A stretch of 64,000 nt of DNA, from the NCBI RefSeq assembly GCF_009183365.2, contig NZ_CP068230.1, forward strand, positions 2,261,001 to 2,325,000, written 5' to 3'. This DNA comes from Shewanella algae (GTDB lineage: Bacteria; Pseudomonadota; Gammaproteobacteria; Enterobacterales; Shewanellaceae). Of this stretch, positions 1-8,650 are shown in pieces. Within the stretch, counting starts at the first letter, position 1. Every line of letters begins with the position of its first letter. Position numbers and translations under genes: made by a program. The notes below the pieces were generated by a model. It saw only the letters and a program-made list of their open reading frames with translations. It did not search any database and was not told where the DNA came from.

Positions 1-384
1 GAAGCCGGGATCCGGGCCTTGTTGGCTGAGCTGAAACAGGGTAACAGTTTCTTCTATTTGCCGGATGAAGACTTGGGACCGGAGCAGAGTGTATTTGCGC
101 CATTTTTAGGAACAGTCAAGGCTACTTTACCTGTGGTTGGCCGTTTGGCGCAGGCAGGTAACGCTCAGGTAATGCCGGTGAAGATTGGCTACGACGAGCA
201 AGCCAGGTGCTTTCGTTTGACTGTTATGCCGGCAATTGATCCCGAGTCGATGCAGGGCAAGGAAAATGAAGCTAAGGCGCTGAATAAGGCGGTGGAGCAG
301 GTGATCAACGCCTATCCTGAGCAGTACATGTGGTTTCTTAAGGTACTGCGCACTCGTCCGGAAGGTATGCCGCCGATTTATTGA
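1..384 (+). CDS. lpxM: Lipid A biosynthesis acyltransferase, C-terminal part (LpxM-type)
   Basis: The reading frame is open from base 1, so the gene starts before the window and only the last 127 residues are present. The fragment carries features of late lipid A acyltransferases: LPDEDLGPEQSVF, KATLPVVGRLAQ and EQYMWFLKVLRTRPEG. These match what I recall of E. coli LpxM (LPDQDHGPEHS, KATLPAIGRL, EQYTWILKLLKTR) better than LpxL. The family adds a secondary acyl chain to Kdo2-lipid A at the inner face of the inner membrane. The HX4D catalytic motif lies in the missing N-terminal part. LpxM rather than LpxL is a judgement from motif similarity only. Confidence 0.82.
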   Translation, partial: EAGIRALLAELKQGNSFFYLPDEDLGPEQSVFAPFLGTVKATLPVVGRLAQAGNAQVMPVKIGYDEQARCFRLTVMPAIDPESMQGKENEAKALNKAVEQVINAYPEQYMWFLKVLRTRPEGMPPIY

Positions 385-398
385 AATAGAACACAGAT

Positions 399-427
399 AA
401 AGCCTCTCACAGAGTGGCTTTTCTTTT
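399..427 (+). terminator. Rho-independent terminator after lpxM
   Basis: AAAGCC pairs with GGCTTT, and an inner CTC/GAG extends the stem around an ACA loop. A T-rich tail (TTTTCTTTT) follows. It sits 15 bases after the lpxM stop codon. Confidence 0.75.
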
Positions 428-501
428 ATGTACTATCGGCAAAGTGCTGCCTGTTGCTTGCAGGCTTGGGGAAGAATCATGTGCCCAAGGAATTGGTGGT
501 T

Positions 502-624
502 ATGGCAAAGGTTGATATTTTGAGCTTGAAGCAAGAGGATGGGAAGCATTTACAATTTCCTGCGACACGAGAACAAGCCGATCTCGATAAGCTCTTGCTA
601 TGCTCATCATTCAAATTTAGTTAA
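502..624 (+). CDS. Possible small ORF, 40 aa, unknown
   Basis: An ATG-initiated 40-codon frame begins MAKVDILSLKQEDGKH and ends at TAA 622-624. AAGGA lies 13 bases upstream, which is far for a ribosome binding site. It is hydrophilic and I recognise no family. It occupies the gap between the lpxM terminator and the tRNA array, which otherwise holds nothing I can identify. It may be spurious. Confidence 0.2.
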   Translation: MAKVDILSLKQEDGKHLQFPATREQADLDKLLLCSSFKFS

Positions 625-653
625 TAAGAGGAGTTGGTTCTTTAGAAAGGAAT

Positions 654-730
<77 letters not shown>

Positions 731-771
731 TCCGAATTGTGCTAACCAGTTTGAATTCATAATTAAGGAAT

Positions 772-848
<77 letters not shown>

Positions 849-889
849 TCCGAATTATACTAATCAGTTTGAATTCATAATTAAGGAAT

Positions 890-977
890 TGGTTGCGGTG
901 CTGGATTTTAACCGACGACCTTCGAGGCTCTTATAAAGAACTGAGCCCGACGAGCTACCATGCTGCTCCATCCCGCG
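890..977 (-). pseudogene. Degenerate initiator tRNA-fMet with expanded anticodon loop
   Basis: An 88-nt relative of the flanking tRNAs, 11 nt longer than they are. The D arm and 5' acceptor strand are unchanged. The anticodon loop CTCATAACCC is replaced by CTCAGTTCTTTATAAGAGCC, which removes the CAT anticodon context but leaves GGCTC/GAGCC able to pair around a 12-nt loop. The 3' acceptor strand reads CACCGCA instead of TCCCGCA, giving two mismatches. The T loop has TTAAAAT instead of TTCAAAT. It cannot work as an ordinary initiator tRNA. It lies inside the tandem array and is probably co-transcribed with its neighbours. Confidence 0.88.
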
Positions 978-1018
978 TCCGAATTGTACTAATCAGTTTG
1001 AATTCATAATTAAGGAAT

Positions 1019-1095
<77 letters not shown>

Positions 1096-1143
1096 TCCGA
1101 ATTGTGCTAATCAGTTTGAATTCATAATTAAGGAATTTGAAAT

Positions 1144-1220
<77 letters not shown>

Positions 1221-1238
1221 TCCGTTAAAGCGGGGTGG

Positions 1239-1267
1239 ACTATAACGACCAAGGGGCGGCAATGCAA
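1239..1267 (-). promoter_or_regulatory. Promoter of the initiator tRNA array
   Basis: On the minus strand, TTGCAT (1267-1262), a 17-nt spacer and TATAGT (1244-1239) are followed by a GC-rich discriminator (CCACCCCGC). The predicted start is about 12 nt before the first tRNA. A GC-rich discriminator is typical of stringently controlled stable-RNA promoters. The match to the -35 consensus is weak. Confidence 0.6.
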
Positions 1268-1463
1268 GGACAAATCATCAAAATGCCATTGAGTGTTCAA
1301 ATTTAATTCATCAGTGCGCGGAGATTAAACGTATCGGTCACAACTCCAACAATTCGGCAGGATTGACCAAGAAAAGCGGTCCTGAAAACGGAAGTTTTTA
1401 TCTTTTACCTTAATCAAAGGGTATAATGCGCCATTCATTTTTGCTTTGCTATCTGGTTTGTTC

Positions 1464-3593
1464 ATGTTGAATTTTTTTGCGGCGGCCCCCAAGGGGTTTG
1501 AATATGCTTTGGCGCAGGAACTGCGCGAGTTTGGTGCGCTTGAGGTCAAGGAAAGCCTGGCCGGGGTTTATTTCTCCTGTCCACTGGAGCTGGCATACCG
1601 CATTACCCTTTGGACCAGACTGGCAAGCCGTATTTTGCTTATATTGCATCGCGGTCCCTGTGATTCCGCCGAACAGCTTTATAATGCGGCCTTCTGTATC
1701 GATTGGCCGAGCCACTTTGATAACCGTTGTACCTTTAGTATCGACTTTCACGGCATGGGCGGTTTTATCAAGAACACCCAGTTCGGCGCCCTCAAGATTA
1801 AAGATGCTGTAGTGGATCGCTTCCGCGAAGACGATCTCAACCGCCCCAATGTGCAACGTGTCGATGCCGACTTCAAAATCGATGCCCACTACCGAAACGG
1901 TCAGGTAACCATAGCGCTGAACTTCTCCGGTCCGGCGCTGCATCAACGTGGCTATCGCAGCGGTACCGGTGAGGCGCCATTAAAAGAGAACCTTGCCGCC
2001 AACATGTTGGCCAGGGCCCAATGGGATAAACAAACGCCTTTGCTGGACCCATTTTGTGGCAGCGGCACAGTGTTGATTGAGGCGGCTCTGATCGCGGCCG
2101 ATATGGCCCCGGGGCTGCAACGTAGTCGCTTTGGCTTTGAGCACTGGTATCGCCATGACGCCAAACTTTGGCAAAGCATAGTCGAGGAAGCAAAGGCGCG
2201 GGCCAGCATAGGCAAGAACCGTTGTGATGTGAAGTTCTTCGGCTCGGACATAGACTCGCGCATGGTGGCGCTGGCCAAACGTAATGCCAAGAGCGCCGGT
2301 GTCAGTCACCTGATTGAGTTCAGTGTTGCCAATGCTCTCAATATCACGCCACCGCTGGACAAAGGTTTGTTGATCTCCAACCCGCCCTACGGCGAGCGTT
2401 TGGGTAATGTCTCCTCTTTGTTGCAGCTTTACTATCAGTTTGGCGACAAGCTCAAGCGTGAGTTTGGTGGCTGGCAAGTGGCCTTGCTTTGCAGTGATAT
2501 CGAATTGATCTCATCGCTTAAGCTCAAGGCCGATAAGCAGATGAAGATGTTCAACGGGGCACTGGAGTGCGCCTTTAACCTCTATACTCTGCATGCCAAC
2601 TCTACCCGCAGGGCGGCTGTAGCGGCCGAGCAGTCAGGGGCTGAGGTCAGTGACATCGCCAGTGCCTTTGCCAACCGGGTGAAAAAGAATCTGAAACAGC
2701 TGGATAAGTGGGCTCGTAAAGAGGGGATCGACAGTTATCGCCTCTATGATGCAGATATCCCTGAATATAATGTCGCTATCGACAAGTATCTGGATTATGT
2801 TGTGATCCAAGAGTATGCGGCGCCTTCCAGCATACCTGAAGCCGTCAGCAAGCGACGTTTGACCGATGTGCTTCTGTCTTTGCCCGGCGCCATAGGTGTT
2901 GAGCCGGACAAGATCATCCTCAAGACCCGCGAGCGGCAGAAGGGTACAAATCAGTATCAACGGCTCGACAAAGAAAAGCTGGAGCTGGTTACCCAGGAAT
3001 ATGGTGCCCGTTTCAAACTTAACCTGACCGACTATCTGGATACCGGGTTGTTTCTCGATCACAGGCTTATTCGCAAACTGGTGGGCAGTAAAGCCAATGG
3101 CCGTGACGTACTCAACCTGTTCGCCTATACGGGAACTGCGTCGGTTCACGCCGGGCTTGGCGGCGCCAAGTCGGTCACGACTGTGGATATGTCCAACACT
3201 TACCTTAACTGGGCCAAGGATAACTTTGTGCTCAATGGTTTGATTGGCAAACAGTATCGTTTCGAGCAGGGCGACTGCCTGCAATGGATCCGCGATTGTG
3301 ACCGTAAGTTCGATCTTATCTTTATCGATCCGCCAACCTTCTCCAACTCCAAGCGGATGGAAGACTCATTCGATGTGCAGCGCGATCACGTCAAGTTGTT
3401 GTCTGATCTATTCAAGCTGCTCAATCCGGGCGGAGAGATAATCTTTTCCAACAATAAACGTAAGTTCAAAATGGATAGCGAGGCCATGGCGGCTCAGGGC
3501 ATGTCAGTCACCAATATGGATGCCCAGATGCTGCCAATGGATTACAAGCGCAATCCGCATATTCATAATACCTGGTTGATCACCCATGCCTGA
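1464..3593 (+). CDS. rlmL: Bifunctional 23S rRNA methyltransferase RlmKL
   Basis: A 709-residue protein expected to methylate 23S rRNA at G2445 (N2, RlmL part) and G2069 (N7, RlmK part) with S-adenosylmethionine. Visible order: N-terminal THUMP region (about 45-155), RlmL methyltransferase with DPFCGSGTVLIEA near residue 194 and catalytic NPPY near 307, then the RlmK domain with LNLFAYTGTASVHA near 550 and DPPTFSNSKRM near 621. I start it at the ATG at 1464 (MLNFFAAAPKGFE), which aligns with the E. coli start (MNSLFASTARGLE). An in-frame TTG at 1446 is possible but adds six unmatched residues. The stop overlaps the next gene by 8 bases, suggesting translational coupling. Confidence 0.96.
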   Translation: MLNFFAAAPKGFEYALAQELREFGALEVKESLAGVYFSCPLELAYRITLWTRLASRILLILHRGPCDSAEQLYNAAFCIDWPSHFDNRCTFSIDFHGMGGFIKNTQFGALKIKDAVVDRFREDDLNRPNVQRVDADFKIDAHYRNGQVTIALNFSGPALHQRGYRSGTGEAPLKENLAANMLARAQWDKQTPLLDPFCGSGTVLIEAALIAADMAPGLQRSRFGFEHWYRHDAKLWQSIVEEAKARASIGKNRCDVKFFGSDIDSRMVALAKRNAKSAGVSHLIEFSVANALNITPPLDKGLLISNPPYGERLGNVSSLLQLYYQFGDKLKREFGGWQVALLCSDIELISSLKLKADKQMKMFNGALECAFNLYTLHANSTRRAAVAAEQSGAEVSDIASAFANRVKKNLKQLDKWARKEGIDSYRLYDADIPEYNVAIDKYLDYVVIQEYAAPSSIPEAVSKRRLTDVLLSLPGAIGVEPDKIILKTRERQKGTNQYQRLDKEKLELVTQEYGARFKLNLTDYLDTGLFLDHRLIRKLVGSKANGRDVLNLFAYTGTASVHAGLGGAKSVTTVDMSNTYLNWAKDNFVLNGLIGKQYRFEQGDCLQWIRDCDRKFDLIFIDPPTFSNSKRMEDSFDVQRDHVKLLSDLFKLLNPGGEIIFSNNKRKFKMDSEAMAAQGMSVTNMDAQMLPMDYKRNPHIHNTWLITHA

Positions 3594-3816
3594 GGCGCCA
3601 TTGACCCTATACCACACAGATGGTTGCCATCTGTGTGAGTTGGCCATGACCTTGCTCGATGGCCTGAATATTCGTTATCGCACCCAGGATATTTGCGAGC
3701 AAGAAACGCTTGCCGAGCGCTATGGCGTGCTTATTCCTGTGCTGGCCAATAGCTTGGGTGAGGAACTCTGTTGGCCCTTCGATGAACAGCAAGTAAAACG
3801 CTTTACAGGAGCATAA
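3586..3816 (+). CDS. Glutaredoxin-like small protein (DUF836-type)
   Basis: A 76-residue protein with a thioredoxin-fold start (LTLYHTDGCHLCELA) and a CxxC redox pair, Cys14-His-Leu-Cys17. It then has the beta-alpha-beta pattern and a PVLA segment resembling the cis-proline region. The length fits glutaredoxin/DUF836 proteins of gammaproteobacteria. It begins inside the end of rlmL (8-base overlap) and is followed 1 base later by uup, so the three form one operon. The physiological substrate is unknown. Confidence 0.8.
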   Translation: MPEAPLTLYHTDGCHLCELAMTLLDGLNIRYRTQDICEQETLAERYGVLIPVLANSLGEELCWPFDEQQVKRFTGA

Positions 3817-3817
3817 T

Positions 3818-5731
3818 GTGAGTCTGGTTCGTATCAATAATGGCTCGCTTGCCTATGGTTATACCCCTCTGCTGCAGCAGGCAGATTTCAGTATTGAAGC
3901 TGGCGAGCGGGTCTGTATTGTCGGCCGTAATGGCGCCGGCAAATCCAGCCTATTGAAGGTCTTGGCAGGAGAAGTCCTGCTTGATGATGGTGAGTTCAAT
4001 ATCGCCACCGATGTTAAAGTCAGCCGCCTGCAACAGGACCCACCCAAAGCGGAACAGGGCACTGTCTATTCTTATATTGCCGCCGGTCTGGCTGATGTGG
4101 GCCAACTGCTTGAAGAATACCATCAGCTGTCGCAGTCTATGGCCAAGGCCCAGGGTGAAGCGCTCGAGAAAATGCTGAAAAACCTCGAGCGGTTGCAATC
4201 CAAGTTGGATCACTTCGATGGTTGGCAGCTCGACAACCGTATTCAGCAAAACTGTCGGCTGCTGGGGTTGGACCCGGATAAACCTCTGTCTGAACTCTCC
4301 GGTGGTTGGCAACGTAAAGTTGCCCTGGCCAGAGCCTTGGTGAGTGAGCCGGATTTGTTACTGCTTGATGAGCCTACCAACCACCTGGATATCGACACCA
4401 TAGAATGGCTGGAACAGTTTCTGTTGGGATATAAGGGCGCCATCGCCTTTATCAGTCACGACCGTGGCTTTATTCAGAAGATAGCCACCCGCATAGTGGA
4501 TCTGGACCGCGGAGTGGTTACCTCCTGGCCTGGTGATTACCAGAGTTATCTCGATGGTAAGCAGGAGTGGCTCAGGGTTGAGGCCGAGCAAAATGCGCAC
4601 TTCGACAAGAAACTCGCCGAGGAAGAGGTGTGGATCCGTCAGGGGATCAAGGCTCGACGTACCCGTAATGAAGGCCGGGTGAGGGCTCTCAAGGCCTTGA
4701 GAATGGAGCGCCGGGCCCGGCTGGAACGCCAGGGCAATGCCAGAATGCAGGTGTCTGAAGCCGATCGCAGTGGCAAGTTGGTGTTTGAGGTGCAGGATCT
4801 CAATTACAACCTGGCAGATAAGGACTTGGTGCGAGACTTTTCCACCAATGTGATGCGCGGCGATCGCATCGCACTGATTGGCCCCAACGGTTGTGGTAAA
4901 TCCACGCTTATCAAGTTGTTGATAGGTCAGTTGGCGCCGCAGAGTGGTGAAATCAAGACGGGCACCAAGCTGGAAGTCGCCTACTTTGACCAATACCGCG
5001 AAGCCTTGGATCCGGAAAAGACGGTTGAAGAAAACGTCGGCGAGGGTAAGAGCACTGTTACTGTTAACGGCAAAGACAGGCATATCCTCAGTTATCTGCA
5101 GGACTTTTTGTTTTCACCCATGCGGGCCCGTACACCGGTCAAGGCGCTCAGCGGCGGTGAGAAAAACCGCTTGCTACTGGCCAGACTGCTGCTCAGGCCG
5201 GCCAACCTTATCATTCTCGATGAACCGACAAATGATCTTGATATAGAGACACTGGAATTGCTAGAGTCTCTGCTCACTGAATATGAAGGTACTCTGCTGC
5301 TTGTCAGTCATGACCGGGCCTTTATTGATAATACGGTCACCAGTTCCTGGTGGTTCGGTGGCAACGGCCGTTGGAGTGAATATGTCGGCGGCTATCAGGA
5401 TGCGGTTGCCCAAGGGGCACGTTTCTATCGCGACGCTGAGGAACCTGAGGCGGCTAAGCCTGTCAAACAGGAGGTTGCGCCGCAAAAAGCCGCAGAACCC
5501 AAGACAGCCAAAAAGCTTTCCTATAAGCTTCAACGTGAGTTGGATGCTTTACCTGCCTTGATGGAAACTCTGGAGCAGGAGTTGGAACAGCTGCAGGAGC
5601 GCGTCAATCAGCCGGACTTTTATTCGCAGGATCAAGCTATTGTGAGCAGCGAATTGCAACAGTTGGCAGAGAAAGAACAGCAACTGGAGGCTTACTTCGA
5701 GCGTTGGGAAGAACTCGAGTCAATGAAGTAA
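3818..5731 (+). CDS. uup: ABC-F family ATPase Uup
   Basis: A 637-residue cytoplasmic ABC-F protein without membrane segments. ABC-F proteins bind the ribosome and act on translation; Uup is also linked to tolerance of branched DNA intermediates and precise transposon excision. First ATPase: Walker A GRNGAGKSS near residue 36, signature LSGGWQ near 160, Walker B LLLLDEPTNHLD near 180. Second: GPNGCGKST near 355, LSGGEKN near 443, DEPTNDLD near 467. A charged coiled-coil C-terminal domain (about 565-637) is the part that binds DNA in Uup. The start is GTG at 3818 with AGGAG upstream. Confidence 0.94.
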   Translation: MSLVRINNGSLAYGYTPLLQQADFSIEAGERVCIVGRNGAGKSSLLKVLAGEVLLDDGEFNIATDVKVSRLQQDPPKAEQGTVYSYIAAGLADVGQLLEEYHQLSQSMAKAQGEALEKMLKNLERLQSKLDHFDGWQLDNRIQQNCRLLGLDPDKPLSELSGGWQRKVALARALVSEPDLLLLDEPTNHLDIDTIEWLEQFLLGYKGAIAFISHDRGFIQKIATRIVDLDRGVVTSWPGDYQSYLDGKQEWLRVEAEQNAHFDKKLAEEEVWIRQGIKARRTRNEGRVRALKALRMERRARLERQGNARMQVSEADRSGKLVFEVQDLNYNLADKDLVRDFSTNVMRGDRIALIGPNGCGKSTLIKLLIGQLAPQSGEIKTGTKLEVAYFDQYREALDPEKTVEENVGEGKSTVTVNGKDRHILSYLQDFLFSPMRARTPVKALSGGEKNRLLLARLLLRPANLIILDEPTNDLDIETLELLESLLTEYEGTLLLVSHDRAFIDNTVTSSWWFGGNGRWSEYVGGYQDAVAQGARFYRDAEEPEAAKPVKQEVAPQKAAEPKTAKKLSYKLQRELDALPALMETLEQELEQLQERVNQPDFYSQDQAIVSSELQQLAEKEQQLEAYFERWEELESMK

Positions 5732-5760
5732 GCTCAAAAATTTAAATGGGAATCAAATTA

Positions 5761-7602
5761 ATGAAGTTGAATAGTGCGCTGTCATTGGTGGCCATGGGGG
5801 TTATCAGTGTATTACAGGTATCGCAGGCGGCTCCTGTCTATGAAGTCGTCAACCTGGATGAATATGATCTCAAAGGTAACCTGACCGATACTCGTACTGG
5901 TTATGGTATGGGCGTTAATGCCAATAATGAAGCCATAGGTGTAGCCAAGGGCAAGAAAAAGCTCAGCACCTCGGATGTGGATAATGATGACGGCATTATC
6001 GACATTGAAGATGGTATCGCCCCAGAGGAAAAGATCACCTATTCCATCAATGATCCCATCATTGCCAATAACTTCACCTTCAACTCTCAGGAAAACGATC
6101 CTGCCAGTCCCTGGACACCCAATTTCGAGAGTGTAAACGGTAGCACGCCGCCTGCGGATACCGACCCTGCCGATCCGGCCAGTGTCAATTCGGTCGATAG
6201 TTTCTTCTACGACGTCAATGACGCCGGTATTCGTGTCGGTGCCATGACAGGTAAAGAGAAGAAAGTCGACTACACCGGAGAAACCGAAGGGCAGGAGTAC
6301 TGGTATTACCGTGACTTCGAGCAGCGCGGTTTTGTTAAAGACGGCAGTACTGAAGTGCCGCTGTTGCCGCCTTATACCACTTATACCAAGGACGACAAGA
6401 CGGCCGAGCTCGGCGGTTGGTCCATGGCATCAGCCATCAACAGCAACAACCTGGTTGCCGGCTATGCCAGTACCGCCATCAGTAACTATGGCGCCGAACG
6501 GGCCGCGGCTTGTCTCAGTGACGACAACACGCTGCCGCTGGATGTGTGCTTGCAGCGGGAAAAATATCCCAACGCCAACAACACCCGCAATATCCAGTAC
6601 CAGATGCGTGCCTATGTCTGGCAGTATGACAATGGCGCGGTTACCGGCACTGAGCTGCCACTTGGTCTGACTCCCGGTGATTCAGACTATACCTTTACCG
6701 CTCAAGGGCTGGGGCTGAACAACTCTGGAGTTGTTGCCGGACGCTCCCATGTTTATCGTTATAACGATTCAGACAACCTGAGAATGGATGCGGCCTACTG
6801 GAGTAAAGATGCCAATGGTGAATACAAGTACCATTGGATCCCGGTTGTCGATGATGATGTGCGCAACTCCATTGCCTATGATGTCAATGATGCAGGGATC
6901 TTGGTCGGTAGCTACAACAAGTACATTCAGGGTTATATCCGCGATAAGTTCTTTATCTATGATACCAATAACCCTGAGACCAAGCCGGTTACCCCCAATG
7001 ATTTCTACAACACCATGTCTGATCTCTCCAGCAAGCCCAGAGATATCAACAACAAAGGTCAGGTCGTGGGTTATATCGAGTCTACCCATGACAAGGATAA
7101 ACCAAGACCCAAGGTGGGTTTCCTGTTTGACAAAGAATCCGGTGAGTTCAGTAATCTCAATAAGCTGCTGACCTGTGAGTCCAAAGGCTATGAGAAAGAT
7201 GCCGAAGGCAACTGGAAACGCCATGAAGTGAGTGTTGAAGATGGCTCAGGCAAGACCCTGACCTACAACACTGACATAGTGGTGGTGGAAGCCAACAGCA
7301 TCAATGAGGAAGGCACCATAGTAGGTACCGCCTTTATCCGTAAGCCTTCTTACCAGTTTGATGAAAAAGGTAATTTGGTGATCGGTGAAAACGGCAAGCC
7401 GCTGTTTGAGCTTAACGGTAACGGTCAGCCAGTGACTTCTTATCTGCCGCGTATGGTTGTTCTTAAGCCCAGTGGCAGTGGTGAAGCTTGTACTCAGGTG
7501 GACGACGGTGATATCGATAAGCCGTTTGAGCGTTCCGGTGCGGCCAGTTTGGGTTGGTTGGCATTGCTGCCGCTGATCTGGTGGCGCAGACGCAAAATTT
7601 AA
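5761..7602 (+). CDS. DUF3466 exported protein with repeated IN-x-x-G-x-VVG motifs and GlyGly-CTERM-like tail
   Basis: A 613-residue secreted or surface protein of unknown function. It has a Sec signal peptide (MKLNSALSLVAMGVISVLQ...SQAA) and at least seven HAF-like motifs of the form N-x-x-G-x-x-x-G, near residues 50, 149, 222, 317, 372, 427 and 512 (e.g. INNKGQVVG, LNNSGVVAG). The C-terminus has SGAASLGWLALLPLIWW followed by RRRKI, the layout of GlyGly-CTERM tails processed by rhombosortase and exported by type II secretion. I prefer ATG 5761 to ATG 5746, because the signal peptide starts cleanly there and GGGAA lies upstream. It follows uup by 29 bases and has its own terminator. The acidic composition fits an exported marine protein. 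Confidence 0.8.
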   Translation: MKLNSALSLVAMGVISVLQVSQAAPVYEVVNLDEYDLKGNLTDTRTGYGMGVNANNEAIGVAKGKKKLSTSDVDNDDGIIDIEDGIAPEEKITYSINDPIIANNFTFNSQENDPASPWTPNFESVNGSTPPADTDPADPASVNSVDSFFYDVNDAGIRVGAMTGKEKKVDYTGETEGQEYWYYRDFEQRGFVKDGSTEVPLLPPYTTYTKDDKTAELGGWSMASAINSNNLVAGYASTAISNYGAERAAACLSDDNTLPLDVCLQREKYPNANNTRNIQYQMRAYVWQYDNGAVTGTELPLGLTPGDSDYTFTAQGLGLNNSGVVAGRSHVYRYNDSDNLRMDAAYWSKDANGEYKYHWIPVVDDDVRNSIAYDVNDAGILVGSYNKYIQGYIRDKFFIYDTNNPETKPVTPNDFYNTMSDLSSKPRDINNKGQVVGYIESTHDKDKPRPKVGFLFDKESGEFSNLNKLLTCESKGYEKDAEGNWKRHEVSVEDGSGKTLTYNTDIVVVEANSINEEGTIVGTAFIRKPSYQFDEKGNLVIGENGKPLFELNGNGQPVTSYLPRMVVLKPSGSGEACTQVDDGDIDKPFERSGAASLGWLALLPLIWWRRRKI

Positions 7603-7622
7603 GCTTAGTTTAAGCCTGTGAG

Positions 7623-7652
7623 ATCGGCGCCCAAAAGGCGCCGATTTTTTTT
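7623..7652 (+). terminator. Rho-independent terminator after the DUF3466 gene
   Basis: A perfect 9-bp stem ATCGGCGCC/GGCGCCGAT with a CAAAA loop is followed by seven Ts. Confidence 0.93.
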
Positions 7653-7784
7653 AATCAGGATCTCAATAGTTTAAAATTTCTTCGCTATAATTGGCGATTT
7701 TTTGATTGATCTCGGCGTTGAAAAGTTCTATTCATAGCAAGTGAAGCTGATGCTTCTATGTAAAATAGTACAGAGGACGCTTGC

Positions 7785-7961
7785 ATGAAGAGACAAAAAC
7801 GAGATCGTTTAGACCGAGCCTTTTCGAAGGGATTCCAAGCCGGTGTCGGCGGCCGCTCCAAGGAGCTTTGTCCTTATTCGAATCTTGATTCTCGCTCCCA
7901 GTGGCTAGGAGGCTGGCGCGAAGGGGTAGAAGGCCGGATAAACGGCCTGTTCAATAAGTAA
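7785..7961 (+). CDS. rmf: Ribosome modulation factor
   Basis: A 58-residue basic protein, MKRQKRDRLDRAFSKGFQ..., with the RMF pattern (QAGVGGRSKELCPY, then SRSQWLGGWREG). RMF pairs 70S ribosomes into inactive 100S dimers in stationary phase. AGAGGA lies at a good distance before the ATG. It stands between the DUF3466 gene and convergent fabA, the same place as in E. coli (rmf-fabA-ycbZ). It has its own terminator. In enterobacteria rmf is induced by ppGpp and cAMP-CRP; I see no clear site here. Confidence 0.96.
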   Translation: MKRQKRDRLDRAFSKGFQAGVGGRSKELCPYSNLDSRSQWLGGWREGVEGRINGLFNK

Positions 7962-7972
7962 TTCAGCAAGAC

Positions 7973-7997
7973 TGCCCTCCCAGATGAGGGCATTTTT
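7973..7997 (+). terminator. Rho-independent terminator of rmf
   Basis: TGCCCTC pairs with GAGGGCA across a short loop and is followed by TTTTT. It begins 12 bases after the rmf stop. Confidence 0.85.
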
Positions 7998-8013
7998 ATA
8001 GCGCTCTGAAAAC

Positions 8014-8041
8014 AACAAGGTCGGCAATTGCCGACCTTGTT
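8014..8041 (-). terminator. Terminator of fabA
   Basis: A perfect 12-bp stem (AACAAGGTCGGC/GCCGACCTTGTT) has an AATT loop. On the minus strand a T-rich stretch (GTTTTC) follows, so it serves fabA; it lies back to back with the rmf terminator. Confidence 0.8.
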
Positions 8042-8058
8042 ACTTGTATTCGATGGCT

Positions 8059-8574
8059 TTAGAAGGTTGAGGTATCGCTGAATACACCCACTTTCAGATC
8101 CGTGGCCGAGTAGATCTCTCGGCCATCTACTTCCAAAGTCGCATCGGCAATACCCATCACCAGTTTGCGGTGTATGGTGCGCTTGATATTAAGCTTATAA
8201 GTCACCTTCTTGGCGCCTGGCAGCACCTGGCCGGTAAATTTGACCTCGCCTACACCAAGTGCACGGCCTTTACCCACAGCGCCCTCCCAGGCAAGGAAAA
8301 AGCCAACCAGTTGCCACATGGCATCCAGTCCCAGACAACCTGGCATAACAGGGTCATCAACAAAGTGACAGCCAAAGAACCAGAGATCCGGGTTGATATC
8401 CAGTTCCGCAACAATTTCACCTTTACCGAAGGCTCCGCCGTTGTCGTTGATGGTGACGACTCTGTCGATCATCAACATGTTGTCCACGGGCAGGCGAGGG
8501 GAGTTCTTGCCAAATATCTCACCATGGCCGCAGGCGATGAGCTCTTCTTTGTTGAAACTGTTTGCTTTAGTCAT
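8059..8574 (-). CDS. fabA: 3-hydroxydecanoyl-ACP dehydratase/isomerase FabA
   Basis: A 171-residue cytoplasmic enzyme that dehydrates 3-hydroxydecanoyl-ACP and isomerises the product to cis-3-decenoyl-ACP, the entry point to anaerobic unsaturated fatty acid synthesis. With the start at 8574 (MTKANSFNKEEL) the catalytic residues fall at His70 (WFFGCHF) and Asp84 (PGCLGLDAMWQ), exactly the E. coli numbering, so I reject the longer upstream TTG/ATG starts at 8598/8595. GKGRALGVGEVKFTGQVLP is fully conserved. It is downstream of and co-directional with ycbZ but separated by about 75 bases. Confidence 0.97.
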   Translation of the reverse strand: MTKANSFNKEELIACGHGEIFGKNSPRLPVDNMLMIDRVVTINDNGGAFGKGEIVAELDINPDLWFFGCHFVDDPVMPGCLGLDAMWQLVGFFLAWEGAVGKGRALGVGEVKFTGQVLPGAKKVTYKLNIKRTIHRKLVMGIADATLEVDGREIYSATDLKVGVFSDTSTF

Positions 8575-8650
8575 TGTTGTTACCACATCCTTCATCAAGT
8601 GCCGCCAAGATTAGCGAACAGGTGTAAGCCAAACAACTCCGATCAGCTAC

